Source: Phialocephala subalpina | Taxonomy: Eukaryota > Ascomycota > Leotiomycetes > Helotiales > Mollisiaceae | Direction: 5' to 3' | Assembly: GCA_900073065.1 (NCBI GenBank) | Contig: FJOG01000001.1 | Span: 3,246,040-3,310,039, forward strand | Length of the DNA stretch: 64,000 nucleotides | In this document: positions 11,106-21,363 of the stretch, in pieces | Position numbering within the stretch: the stretch's first letter is position 1 | Layout of the letters: every line of letters starts with the position of its first letter | Position numbers and translations under genes: made by a program | The notes under the pieces: model-generated | The model's input: the letters and a program-made list of their open reading frames with translations, nothing else | Databases searched by the model: none | What the model was told of the DNA's origin: nothing

Positions 11106-11873
11106 TTAGTTGGATCCAACACGAACATTGCAAAGCTTCCCGATGTCATCCAAGGCATCCGTGTTTACCAATCCTTGAACATCATAACGTTCTCGAGAAA
11201 TCAAGGCTACCAAGTCGAACAACATCTGCTGCGGGAAGTCTTCGGATTTGTTCCTGTCGGGGATCATGTTGAAGTAGGCAGCGTGAAAAAGGACCAGAAC
11301 TTTGCGCAAAGGGGCTGTCCTAGGCGGTATGGTCATAAATATAATGATTGACGCCGTTCCAGGGAGGAGAATCGGAGGTACAAGCAATATCCCTCATGTA
11401 ATCGATGACCTTATTCTGGAGTTTTGGCATGCACAACTTGTCCGCCAGAATCCAGAGCTGTGCCAAAGCCATGTCCTCCTCCTGCCATTTGATTGGTCTG
11501 ACAGTGTCGTCAGCATTATCCGTCTGGGTGAGCTCCAGTGACTCCTTGTAGATCCATTGGACAAGCAACTTGACCGGGTGAAATGTGGTCTCGTCGTCGA
11601 ATCTGTATTGCTGGATATAGCCTTCCAGGAAGTTGCCGGTAAATGCAGCTCTCAGGACTGGTGAGTGGAAGCAAGCATGTTCTTTGTGTACCGTAAAGGT
11701 CTGTTGGAGGCCATCCTCCTTGACGATGAGCTTGACGAAAGTATTTGGTGCGCTATGTGCTATTAGTGATGTCCAAGATCAGCAGAGTGTACGTGTACTG
11801 ACGAAAAGTCTGGCTTGAACTGAGCGCCACTGCCGCGTGAGGGCTGCCTCGAAGCTTCGGGATAGTCATTCAT
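11106..11873 (-). pseudogene. BTB/POZ pseudogene (amber stop and +1 shift)
   Basis: Exon 1 (11873-11803) starts MNDYPEASRQPSRG and ends QFKPDFS. The donor is GTCAGT, and exon 2 begins at 11752 with APNTFVKLIVKEDGLQQTFT. The BTB core reads VHKEHACFHSPVLRAAF and LLVQWIYKESLEL. The helical half has ALAQLWILADKLCMPKLQN intact. At 11320-11322 a TAG interrupts YIYDHTA/DSP. Within the next ten bases the frame shifts by one, after which LRKVLVLFHAAYFN and FPQQMLFDLVALI follow to a stop at 11106. The lesions cluster in the segment that relatives read as a Thr/Pro-rich loop before SPLR. Confidence 0.75.
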
Positions 11874-12999
11874 TGTACCAGTCGGGTTTGGTGATTGACT
11901 CTTTCGTTAGAGGCTCTTGAATGATGGAACAAGATAGACTTGTTTCATACAGGATGTCTTGTTCTCAGAAGAGATTGGCGCAGATGAGGAATAGGATTGG
12001 AGAAGATTTGCAAGAAAATTGCTGGAATAGATCGCGCGACATATCATTCGCGGCAAGATCCGATCTCGGTAATCCTTCAAAGGAATCGCTTGATTGCGAG
12101 CATATAGAAAGTATGAAGTCGACGGTGATCGGGCACTCAATCTTCCGACGATTTTCCGACTTTGAGCTGGAGACGAGCTAAAGCTTCAAAAGCCCCCGGC
12201 TTCACAAAGAATCAATAGAGCAAAAGGCCCAAGTATTTTTCATGCATGATTCTTGGACATCTCAACCTTCTGAAATGTCGAAACTGTTAATGGAGCTTGT
12301 ATGCTACAAAGCTCGAAGGCAAAAACTCGCCTTTGCACCAAATCCAAGCTCCAAAACTTCAATATTACACCCACTTTCTGTTATAAACTCCGAAAACCGG
12401 AGCAATCCCTTCGAATGTAGTACTTGAATTATACATATAACTCCTTTGAGAGTAGCAACGTGACTGGTAGTCTCTCAATCTTCATTTGTTGAAAGTACAT
12501 ATTTGGTGACGGAGCCATTCAACAAGTGGCAAGTCATCCCTACCGTTCCATACATATCCCAAATCTCTTAGAAGTCCAGATGAGGTATACTTCTCTGTCA
12601 CTAATGATAAAGAAGAAAGCATTGAATGAAAGGGGATAAACATCTTCGCCGTGTTTATAAAAACGAATCACCAAAGTACTATGAAGCTAGCTATATATAT
12701 CATAACCTCAAATATGGCGGACGAGGGATCAAGAATTCAGTGGGCTAATTTCCCGGACCTCTTATTGGAGTTTGCTTGATTTTATCATGAGTTTCTGTCT
12801 TCGAAGTTCCAGAAAATGCAGAACAATCACGGGCTCTATGTCGCAGAGTCTCAGGTTTACAATCACGATCACGAGGAATGTTGAAATGTTCGAGACATAT
12901 AACTGCCCGGACATGCTGCAAAACAGAAGCATACCTGTGGCCCAAATCAAAGCTTCACTAATCGGGACCAAAGTATGTGCAAAGAATTGCAAAATCTAG
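11874..12999. other. Intergenic, no gene recognised
   Basis: About 1.1 kb, moderately AT-rich. The short open frames on both strands (for example 12772-12999) do not resemble the BTB family or any other. No repeat structure is obvious. Confidence 0.35.
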
Positions 13000-13567
13000 G
13001 CAAGTGCTGGAGTGTGATGACAACCTAGCAGGTAGCATTTTCGTCCAGGAAATAAAATCAAAAACAATTCCAATAACTTTTTTCCATCAGCCCATGACAA
13101 ACTCCCCATACCCAATCCATACCTCCAGAGCGTACCGTGTCTAGAGCGGAGATGAACATAGCCGATGAAGGTGGTCTGCTCAGTTCGGCTGCAGTGTGCT
13201 CCATGTAGGCGACAATGCAATTTTGCAAGCGGGGAATAGACTAGATAAGCAGCTAGCACCTAAAGCTCAACTAGACTAAAGTCTTCTTCCTTGCATTCAT
13301 CCCAGCTGGGTTCGACGCCAGGCTGCAGCTGACGCAACTTGAGATCTTCGGTGTACAGCCACATCAATAATCCCTGAGTGGAACGTGGAGTTAAGGAAGT
13401 AAAACGGGATGTTTGCGTTCGACTCTCTTCAAAGCCACTTTTGATTGCGGTGAGAAGAATAGGGAAGTAGGTGTAAACGTCGTCTCTGTGGACCTTGAAT
13501 GTCTGGGATTCGCTGTTGCCGCCGTCGTGTGCCTCTTCTGCATAATGCACGAGCGTGTCGGCTCGAT
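13000..13567 (-). pseudogene. BTB pseudogene B of a fused tandem pair
   Basis: The BTB core is recognisable (SQTFKVHRDDVYTYFPILLT, then GLLMWLYTEDLKLRQLQ), followed by DFSLVEL and a TAG at 13260-13262 in place of the LW Trp codon (TGG to TAG). Beyond it the frame is shifted. SIPRLQNCIVAYM reappears in another frame and the similarity fades near 13000, before the usual SPLR and EML blocks. There is no first exon. The 5' side runs directly into the C-terminal remains of a second BTB copy (13568-14120), so a tandem duplication with loss of the spacer and exon 1 is likely. Confidence 0.65.
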
Positions 13568-14120
13568 CGATGATGGCGAAAGTATCTGCAGTGCGCTTCC
13601 AAATGTTGATGAGCAAAGCGTGCAGGAAATCTGAGGCATGTTGACGAACAGGATAATCCTCGGAGTAAGTGAGTGAGAGAAGGACAACCAACTTTCGGAG
13701 CGGACTGTCGACTGCTGTCTTGTCACTATAGACGCACTTATAGATGATTGGTGATGGGGGCCAATCCAGGAGATCGGCGATATGAACCGTCATGCTTACA
13801 ATTCGATTTTGCAATTGGAGAATCAAAGGAGATCGGCCAAGATGTAATGCTCTACCAAGCTCATGTCCTATTCCTCCAAGTTTTGGGTGGTGAGGGTTTC
13901 GAGATTCTCTTCTACCTGAACTACCTCTAGCTTTTGGTAATAAATTCATTCCACAAGGGGTTCGACGAATCGACTGCTCGGACAGAGGTGGATCTGAATG
14001 TGCACTCTTGCTTTCGTGTTTCGGAAAAGACACTGTTTAGTGCTGCTCGTAGGGCTGGTGAGTACACCCAGGTGCTTGAAATGTGTTGTAGATCGTGCTT
14101 AGAGAGGGTGTTGGCGAGGT
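13568..14120 (-). pseudogene. BTB pseudogene A, heavily decayed, fused upstream of B
   Basis: Pieces in different frames follow family order: YSPALRAALNSVFSETRKQE (BTB), then LVE/stop/IYYQKLEVVQ where TGA replaces the Trp of QWIYYQ, then SLVEHYILADLL, LQLQNRIVSM, IIYKCVYSDKTAVDSPLRKL and YPVRQHASDFLHALLINIW. A continuous 257-aa frame (13260-14033) joins the tail of this copy to the head of copy B, but only by accident of open frame. Several shifts and at least two stops rule out function. Confidence 0.62.
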
Positions 14121-14158
14121 GTGATGAGGATGAGGATGAGGATGAGGATGAGGATGGA
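14121..14158. repeat. GATGAG hexamer microsatellite
   Basis: About six near-perfect GATGAG/GAGGAT units immediately 5' of BTB pseudogene A. On the gene strand this would encode a Ser/Ser-like or acidic run in exon 1, depending on frame. It is a simple slippage-prone repeat. Confidence 0.7.
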
Positions 14159-14720
14159 AGTTCATAACGGAATTGGGAATGCGAAATTGATTAAATGCAA
14201 GAAGATCCAACTCTTATGATTGAAAGCCCTAGAATGTCAGGATGATCAGGACGACATTAGGCGTCATTATCCTGATGGAGTAAACTGACTTGAATATGTA
14301 TATACGTGCCAGCACTTGCCAATGTTGTTTGCTCAATGGCTAGGTCTAAACGGTGGCCTCGATCATTGGAAGAGTTCACGTATCACCTGGCGAATCGTTC
14401 GCTTCACCAAATCGAGGAAGAATGCATGTGTAAAGTGATTGTAGGACCTAACCAAGAGTTCGAAGTAACTCGCTAGGAGAAGGTGGGTATCAACGCTCGA
14501 AAAACAACGCGAACTCCGATGAACTTTTCTGCAACCATCCATCAATCAATGCAGATCCACGCAGTCATGTCGAATACTGCTGGGGAAGTCTCTACCAAAG
14601 CTGTCAAAAATCAAAAAGGTTTTTGCCAAGGTCTGTCTAAGTCCCATCCAGAAACACCAAATTGTGCCCGGGAAACGGGTTGTGTGTATGCCACATTCAT
14701 GCAATAATAATCGTCCTCTT
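14159..14720. other. Intergenic, possible BTB debris
   Basis: No confident gene. A minus-strand open frame at 14363-14545 contains FFLDLVKR, which faintly recalls the FPREMLLDLV block of the BTB family, but the match is too short to call. Confidence 0.3.
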
Positions 14721-15157
14721 TCAATTGTTCTCGTCAACGTAGGCCTGTGGGTATGATTCCAAGATGTTCTGATAAGAGTCAGCAGGCTTCTTCATGTTTG
14801 CCATCGTCTCCATATCCACAAGCATCTCCTTCGGGTAGTCTTCGGCGTCCTTGCGCATAACGTAATCATCCATAACGGCAACCACAAGAATGACGATGGC
14901 ATTTCGGAGGGCGCTATGCTCAGGTGTGTTTTTGTAAACATATTTGTAGATAGCGGACGGAGGTGATCGATCCAACTTGGCAGCAATTGCGTTCATATAG
15001 TCGACAATGTCATTTTGGAGGCGTGGGATGCCCAAGAAGTCGGCAAGTACCTAAAGCTCGACTAATGTGAAATCTTTTTCGAGGGAATCTTCATCGGTAG
15101 GGGATTCATTGGGCTTCAGTTGGACCAACTTCAACTCATGTGTCTCGCTCAAGCTTG
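14721..15157 (-). pseudogene. 3' part of a chimeric BTB gene interrupted by a hAT-like element
   Basis: Reading on the minus strand from the element: LSETHELKLVQLKPNESPTD, then DFTLVEL, a TAG at 15051-15053 replacing the conserved Trp, VLADFLGIPRLQNDIVDYM, YKYVYKNTPEHSALRN and YPKEMLVDMETM to a stop at 14721. The 5' part lies beyond the insertion at 19190-19634. If the element and one copy of its target duplication are ignored, the two parts are in frame, but they overlap in family coordinates (both contain the LW region). The pre-insertion gene was therefore itself a fusion of two paralogues. Confidence 0.68.
15150..15157. repeat. Left 8-bp target-site duplication
   Basis: CAAGCTTG directly precedes the element. 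The right copy at 19190-19197 is CAAGCCTG, a single C/T difference as RIP or ordinary transition would leave. An 8-bp duplication is the hallmark of hAT-superfamily insertion. Confidence 0.6.
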
Positions 15158-18100
15158 GCTTTAATACTCGATAAGCGGTATCGATAAGAATCGATGCCAG
15201 AATCGTTAGGAATCGATTTTATCGATCCAGTATCGATTCTAATTAGTCTGCCCTGCACTAAAATTACCCCACTATAAATAAAAAGTCATCGTACGACGAA
15301 AGCTTTTCTATTTTGTATTGTTTTTTGTTTATAAGCTATTCTTAAAGTTGCGAATATATTTAATAAATTCAATTAGTTGAGTATATCGTACGAGTAAGTG
15401 TTTATACAAAAGTAAATTATAATCACGTGGAATTAAGCGGGAAGTTATTTCAACGTTTATATTTTAAGAATTCTATATACAAAAAGCCTATTATATAAAT
15501 CTAATAATCGTACGAAAGAGAAAAATAATCGTACGGGAAAATAAAAGCTTCTTCTTAGTTTCACTACTTAGTTACTTGTCTCGAACACTATCGCAAAAGT
15601 GAGAAGTTATCGTCCGAGGCTCCATTAAAGGTGTACACTTCCCCACTAAGGATTTATCGTGTCGTACACTGCACAAAGGGAGAAAGAAACCTTATTAGTA
15701 CTTAAATAAAAAAAGTATACGTACTTAAGCTATAATAATAGCATTAGATTGCGAAGATCTAGTTTCGCCGTCGCTAGCAAAGGGTAAAGCCTTGGGTTTC
15801 TTGGGCGTACGAGGACTTTTCGGACTTCTTCTACCCCGTCCTCCATTAGGCTTGCGCTTATTATTGCCATTATTACCACCACTTTGTCTACTTTAGCGGC
15901 AACGTGCACTATGATTTGGCCATTTGCAGTTGCCACAATACCCACCGAATTGCCTTGGGATACGACGGCATTCGAGGAAAATCGTACGGTCGAGTTCGAG
16001 TCGTACGCATTCCCGGCAAAGAGCGTGACTCATATCAACCCCCGCTCTCTGGATGAAGAGCGCGTTAATATACGACGGGCGACTTATTTTAACTTGTGCT
16101 ACGGTCACGCGCGCGCCATTAATTAGCACGTCGTTACTAAGTATAGCTAAGTAAGCCTACTGAGCAGTATTATAGCACTATATGATATTAGTATAAATCG
16201 TACGAGAAAGATAAAGATCGTATACTTTGAGCCAATTATTAATCGGCGACTACAAGCGTTTATATGCCATTATTTGGAGGCGGAGGAGGGGCGAGAGCTT
16301 TAAACGCTTAAAAGAAAGCGGCGTAAAGGACAATCCTAGGCGCGTTAGCGATCGTAAGAAGATAATAGAGTCGTACGAATTAGTTATTGTTATTAGTTAT
16401 AGTATTAAATTGTGCTGCGTACGCGTTAATTGTTTATTTACCTCTAAAAAACTTCGCGATATACGCACAAAAAGAAAACTTACTTATTAATTAAATTAAT
16501 TAGATAAATGGCAAAAGTAAAAGCTTAAGAAGACTTGCGTAGAGTTATTAGAGTCGTACGAAGCGTGGGGAAAAGTGGCGCGTATAAGAGGATCTAAAGA
16601 AAGAAAAGAAGTAATGAAAGGAAAAAGAAGCCTTTATATAGGTAGAACCCTACTATTTTCGCGCTAAAAGTGTTTACACCGTTTTTATCGTTTCGTACGA
16701 AGCTTTATCGTACGAAATTAGCCTTATTTGGATTAATATTGCATAGTTACTACTTTTTCCCGCCGCATTTTTTGTATAATTAAACGCTTTTTACGCACGC
16801 TTACAAAAAGAAGAAAAAAAGCAAATATATTGGCTTTCGTACGGATATAATTAGATATTACAGCTTTTATTGCTTCGTACGAATTGCAATTAACTATTTT
16901 CAAAGAAAGTATTTAAAATCTTACTCTTTTTCTAATATTTTAAGCATTCTTTTATTTTAATTGTCTTTAGATCTATTTATCCTTTATTTTATGAGACCGT
17001 ACGACGAACTCCTGAAAAGATTCTTTTTAGTTTATCGCTTATTAGTAGAATAAAAAGAATATTAATAGTTATAAGTAAAAGCTTAAACTAACGTTGTTTT
17101 TAATTACTTCGGCATTACTACTTAAAAGCTCCAACTTTTCTAAAGTCGTACGACTCTTGTAAATTATAGTCCTCGTACTCGTCTCCATTTATTGGCCGAG
17201 TAACTTGCTAAAGCGATAATGCGATTTAATTAAAAACATTAAATTCTTTTGATTTTTAAGATGAATTATCGTACGAGAAAAGTACGGCGGCGAGTATAGT
17301 AGCCTCGTCTCGATACTTCTCCCAAAGCGTTTTTACACTTACTAAAATTGGCTTTAATTACTTTTTTGGTTAATTGACTTTAATGTACTTCGTACGACGA
17401 ATAGAATTAAGAATTAAAATAGTAGTATATAATAAAGATATATTTGTTTTTATATAATACTTATTAAAAACTGTATACGCTTTTTTAATTCGAAGAATAA
17501 AGTCTTTATTTTTTAATTTTCTTTTTTTGAAATTTAATTATCGTACGATTATTAGCTTTTTAGTTTTAAGTTAAAAGAAAAGAGAATTACTTATAAGTGT
17601 ATTTTAGAAGTATTTAATTAAAATATCTATTATAAAAAGGATCGAATTAATAGACGTAGAGTTTTTTTTAGTGAAAAGAGTAGCCCGCGAGAAAATAGTA
17701 AGAAAGTCTTTAATTGTACGAAGCTTTTTCCAATCTTAGAAAATCAAAATATCGACTTTAAAGTTTTTTTCGTAGTTTTAAATATATTTTTTAATTGCTT
17801 CTCGTTTTTGAAAAAAAACAAAAAGTATATCGTATTAACTATTTTACTTCGTACGATTATTAAGTGGAATTATCTTTCTTATAAATTTACGAAACTCTTT
17901 TGTTCGAATAAGTAATCTACGAATATAAACAAAGATATTATAGCTTTAATTAAGCGGGTTTAATAATCGAAATTTGAGCTTTTTCTCTTCTTCGTTTGTT
18001 CGTTGTTTAATTCGATTTTAATTATCGTACGATTTAAACTCTTCTATTTTAAGTATATTTGCAAATAAGAAAGTTTGTACGGCAAAGTTGATAATATAGT

Positions 18101-19189
18101 TTATATAACGAATACGCTAATAATTTGCTTTTTACTCTAAGTTGAATTCCTTCTTTTAATAAGCCTCTATATATCGGCAAAGAATATTATTCGGAGTAGT
18201 ATTATCGGTAATAATCGCTTTAAATTTTCGTACGATACTATAATCTTTAAGTATCGGAAGAAAGATAAAGAATTAGTTTTCTTTATTATAATTAAGTACT
18301 TTCGAAAGAGTAAAAAGAGCTTTTTGTCTCTTAGAAAAGTGCGTAGTGAAATGTGCGCAAATTGCTAAAAAAAGCTATCGATTCGAAGAAATCCAAATAT
18401 TAAAAGAAATATAGATTCGTAAGAATATTAATTAAAGTTCTCGTCGTACGATATTTTTATAAGTATTTTAAGCTTTATTAACTTTAATAGCAATTTAAGA
18501 GTAAGTTATTGTAATCGTATTCTCGCATTCTCGATTAAATGCTTAGTATAAAGTATAGAATTTAAACTATTCGATAAAAGCGTAAAATAAGTTTCGTACG
18601 ACAATCAAATTAATTAAAGCTTCTATGATAATTGTTTTATTAAATTGCGCTTTAAAGATCTCGGAATCGAAGTTATCGATCTCGCTAATTATTTAAGCTT
18701 AATAGTAAAACTAGTTTAATTACTGTACGACGATTGTTTAATTTGAACTTAATTTCTTCTCGATTTTGATTTAATGTATTAACTCGAGATACTTCTTTAT
18801 ATTTAAAGAGATATTCGTATTGTATAGCTTTTTATATTTATCAACTGTAGAATCACTAAAACAATGAGAGTAATAGAGAACGTTTTGATTCTCGTCAACT
18901 ATCGAATTGCGACAATATTGCTAAACTGGAGATCTTTACTTCTTTTTTTTCGTTTGAGAAGTTTCAATTGAATTTGCAGTTATTAATCGTGTAAATAATG
19001 AATTTAATTCGAGTAAAAAAGACATTTTGAAGATATTTCTTTGTGAAGTTATCGTACGAAAAAGAAAAGATTAGAAGTGGAGAAAATTAGCGGTAAAGAA
19101 TCGATACCGTATCGATAAGATCGATTCTCGCGATACTTAATTAATACTAGTAAGAATCGATTCTATATCGATGCCTCAAGTATTAAAGC
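15158..19189. mobile_element. AT-rich hAT-like DNA transposon relic (4,032 bp)
   Basis: Bounded by an 11-bp perfect terminal inverted repeat (GCTTTAATACT) that continues as a degenerate zone rich in ATCGAT at both ends. It is flanked by an 8-bp direct repeat (7 of 8 matching) and sits inside a BTB pseudogene. TIR plus 8-bp duplication suggests the hAT superfamily. The interior is AT-rich, almost devoid of long open frames and shows the TA-rich texture of RIP. The least degraded part is 15730-16130 (see separate entry). CGTACG palindromes are spread throughout. No transposase or BED/dimerisation motif is readable, so this is either a dead autonomous copy or a non-autonomous derivative. Confidence 0.66.
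15740..16129 (-). pseudogene. Cys-rich ORF remnant inside the hAT-like element
   Basis: A less AT-rich patch reads, on the minus strand, LCRECVRLELDRTIFLECRR followed by YCGNCKWPNHSARCR, then a stop and, in the same frame, a basic Gly/Asn/Lys/Pro-rich tail (NNKRKPNGGRGRRSPKSPRT) ending LPFASDGETRSS. The C-x2-C, C, C-x2-C-x3-H/C spacing suggests a zinc-binding module with a basic tail. I do not recognise the family. It may be a host fragment captured by the element or part of its own coding capacity. One stop separates module and tail. Confidence 0.35.
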
Positions 19190-19634
19190 CAAGCCTGCGA
19201 GGATCCATAGCTGCACCAATCCCATTGCCTCTGCTCTGTCGGAATCCTTGTTCTCCAGTTGAGTGACTGTAATTAATTGAGTGTAGATCAACTCCACCAA
19301 AATTTCCATAATGGTTGCCGTTGTCTCCGAGCTTTTATAAGGTTTCGTCTGAGCCTCAATGAATTCGCTGTTGAATGCAGCACGGAGCTTCGGGCAACAT
19401 TGACATGCGAAGTCTTCGTGGACAACGAATTTCGTCTCGGTGTCTTCGTCCTTGGCAACGAGGATTACCATTTGAGTGGAATTGCTACAAGCTGTTAGTT
19501 GCGCTTACCTACGTCTTTGACTAGGAAGCATTATCTTACTCGAATCTTCGCCTCTTCTCTGCCTTCTTTTTGATCTTGGGTGGTGATTTTGGAGACTTCA
19601 TAGTCAGGTCGCTGCTTCCAATGTTAGGAGCCAT
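19190..19634 (-). pseudogene. 5' part of the interrupted BTB gene
   Basis: Exon 1 (19634-19540) begins MAPNIGSSDLTMKSPK and ends with a strongly basic stretch (KIKKKAEKRRRF). A phase-2 intron leads to exon 2 at 19484: NSTQMVILVAKDEDTETKF, VHEDFACQCCPKLRAAFNSE, LVELIYTQLITVTQLENKD and GLVQLWILAG, where the transposon begins. A second in-frame Met lies 11 codons downstream. The BTB domain is intact but Trp is lost from the QW(L/I)YTQ motif. The remainder of the gene is at 14721-15157. Confidence 0.7.
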
Positions 19635-19744
19635 GACCGGGTCGCAAGTCTTTGAGGTGATCAGCGATCAAGGAGGAAAGCGTTTAGATTTCAGTTGTTG
19701 AGCGCAAGAATGGCCTTGAAGTGGCTACATTTTGTTTTCCGAGA

Positions 19745-19889
19745 GCGATGAACGTATTGTCGAATCGATAGTTTGTGTCTGACCTTCGAGGAAGTTGCTC
19801 TCGAAGGCGGCGTTGAGGATGGGCGAATGATAAGTGGAAAAGTCTTTGTGCACGATGAAAGACTTGGCATCTTGAGAAGTACTATTCAT
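19745..19889 (-). pseudogene. BTB fragment
   Basis: Starts MNSTSQDAKSFIVHKDF, continues YHSPILNAAFESNFLEGQTQ and then shifts frame (the YRFDN continuation is in another phase) and fades out. It corresponds to the first third of exon 2 of the family. No exon 1 or helical half is present nearby. It lies upstream of the chimeric BTB gene, in the same orientation. Confidence 0.6.
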
Positions 19890-20035
19890 CCCTAGAACTC
19901 GAGTTCAACTTCCCAACATCCCAAAGACATTCATGTCGCATTATCGCAGAGATCTTCCAGTTTGTCAAAGTATGCCATTTCAAAAAGGAGTTACAGGAGT
20001 CCATTGTGCATTCTCTTATCCTATCTACTCCGAGA

Positions 20036-21363
20036 CTAGAACAAAGCATCTTCTACTACAAAGGGGCCAATGTCTTTGCGCCCATTCACCATCTTGGGCA
20101 AAAGATACAGCGTTCGGGTCTTCTTCACCTCGAGTCCAGCTTTCCCGAAATATCTTTCACTCTCATAACTCCATTGAACGTTCGCACCCACCCACTGAGC
20201 CATGCCGTTCACGTACGACTGCACATCCAAGTCAAGAGGACCGCCCCATCGAGGAACCTCCAGATACAGCTTGTTGAACCTCACCACCATGCCAGCATGT
20301 AGCTTTACCGTCCAGTCGACTGCCCCCTGGACATCAATGTGGTGCTCTTTCATGGCGATTGTAATAAGGTTGTGTTCATCATCCCCGCAAGCCTGCTCTT
20401 TGTTGTATGATAGAACGTCCTGTGATGATGTTAGTTCATCAATATGTTTAAGTTATTTGGAAGCTTGTCTACTGTAATTCCCTTGCAAAAGAAGAACTTA
20501 CATTGGCGATGATGGTCAAGTCAATTGCGAGAGACTCTAGCTCTCGGATGATGGGGTGTTCCATGACCTCGTCAGGTAAATCCATGTCCATCTCTAGAAT
20601 GTTGAAAGATGGTCTCGCGCCAATTGTCCGTTTTCGGACCTCCAAGTAGCTAGCGATATCTCGGATATGCGACCTGGATCGATCTTCTGCTTGCTGTGCC
20701 GTTCCCTGTAGGTATTCTTCCCAAGTTGTGAGGAACCGTCTTTGAAATGTTGGAGTTGAGATTCGAATTACTCGAGACCAGAACCTGGACATTCATTAGT
20801 TAAAGCTTTGGTCTCGAATAGATTTTGAGAGAAGAATAGTTTTCGGGTCAACTTACTGTCGTGCAACTTCGCCGCCGATCCACTCTCCCTCCGGACGAGC
20901 TTTGAAAGGATTTCGAAGAGCGTCCATGATAACTTCTACCTGGTTCCATACTTCAGTAGCCTCGGATTTATCAGAGTGCTCGTCGAAGATGAAGAAGAGG
21001 TTCATGAGATCGCATGCACTTCTGAGCTGGTCTTCCATCAATATCAAGTTAGTCTGGACCAGGCTGTGGAGTGAATTGTTGGCGAAAATGGAAAGTCACT
21101 TACCTCTTGTCAACCACGGATATGACAGCCCTGTCAGAAGATCTACACTATTAGTCAGTAATGCACAGTTGAGAAATCTCGAGAGGTGGACACTCGCTGA
21201 AATTGCACTTGTCAAACGCCTTCTGTGCTTCTGGGGTGAAGGCTCCGAAGCTCGCTGCCCAATCCAGACATTCCTGCTTGATATCAGAAGTATGAGGGTT
21301 GAGTCGTCGCGGCCATTTCCAGTTGGCTTCCAAGTCCATCAGGCCGATTTGCTGAGCCCTCAT
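20036..21363 (-). CDS. Class I sesquiterpene synthase
   Basis: Five-exon gene of about 350 aa: exons 21363-21192, 21142-21104, 21031-20857, 20784-20502 and 20419-20036. The last junctions are firm, while the exon 1/2 boundary is the least certain. The aspartate-rich metal site FIFDEHSD (about residues 84-91) and the second metal site NDVLSYNKE (about 223-231, split by the last intron exactly after Asn) are both complete. The C-terminal ERYF supplies the Arg-Tyr pair. Length and motif set match fungal sesquiterpene synthases of the trichodiene/muurolene type, which ionise farnesyl diphosphate and cyclise it in the cytosol. The product cannot be read from sequence. No stop or shift is present. 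Neighbours are a rhodopsin-domain protein and a BAHD-like acyltransferase, both plausible for a small metabolite cluster, with no P450 in the window. Confidence 0.88.

Noticed and set aside
10816..11351. Overlapping plus-strand frames (70, 136 and 133 aa)
   Set aside because: Partly antisense to the BTB pseudogene at 11106-11873 and partly unsupported; no splice signals or family resemblance.
13260..14033. 257-aa open frame as a real gene
   Set aside because: It joins the tail of one BTB copy to the head of the next in reversed domain order, with family sequence continuing in other frames on both sides.
13055..15053. TTTAG before GTACTT or GTGCTA in BTB copies as a real 3' splice site rather than a nonsense codon
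   Set aside because: The family sequence is continuous on both sides of the TAG and TAG replaces the invariant Trp codon, so a nonsense change is simpler than an intron with no missing residues.
15158..19189. CGTACG spacing as a CRISPR-like or phased array
   Set aside because: Intervals are irregular, there is no repeat longer than the palindrome, and the host is a eukaryote.
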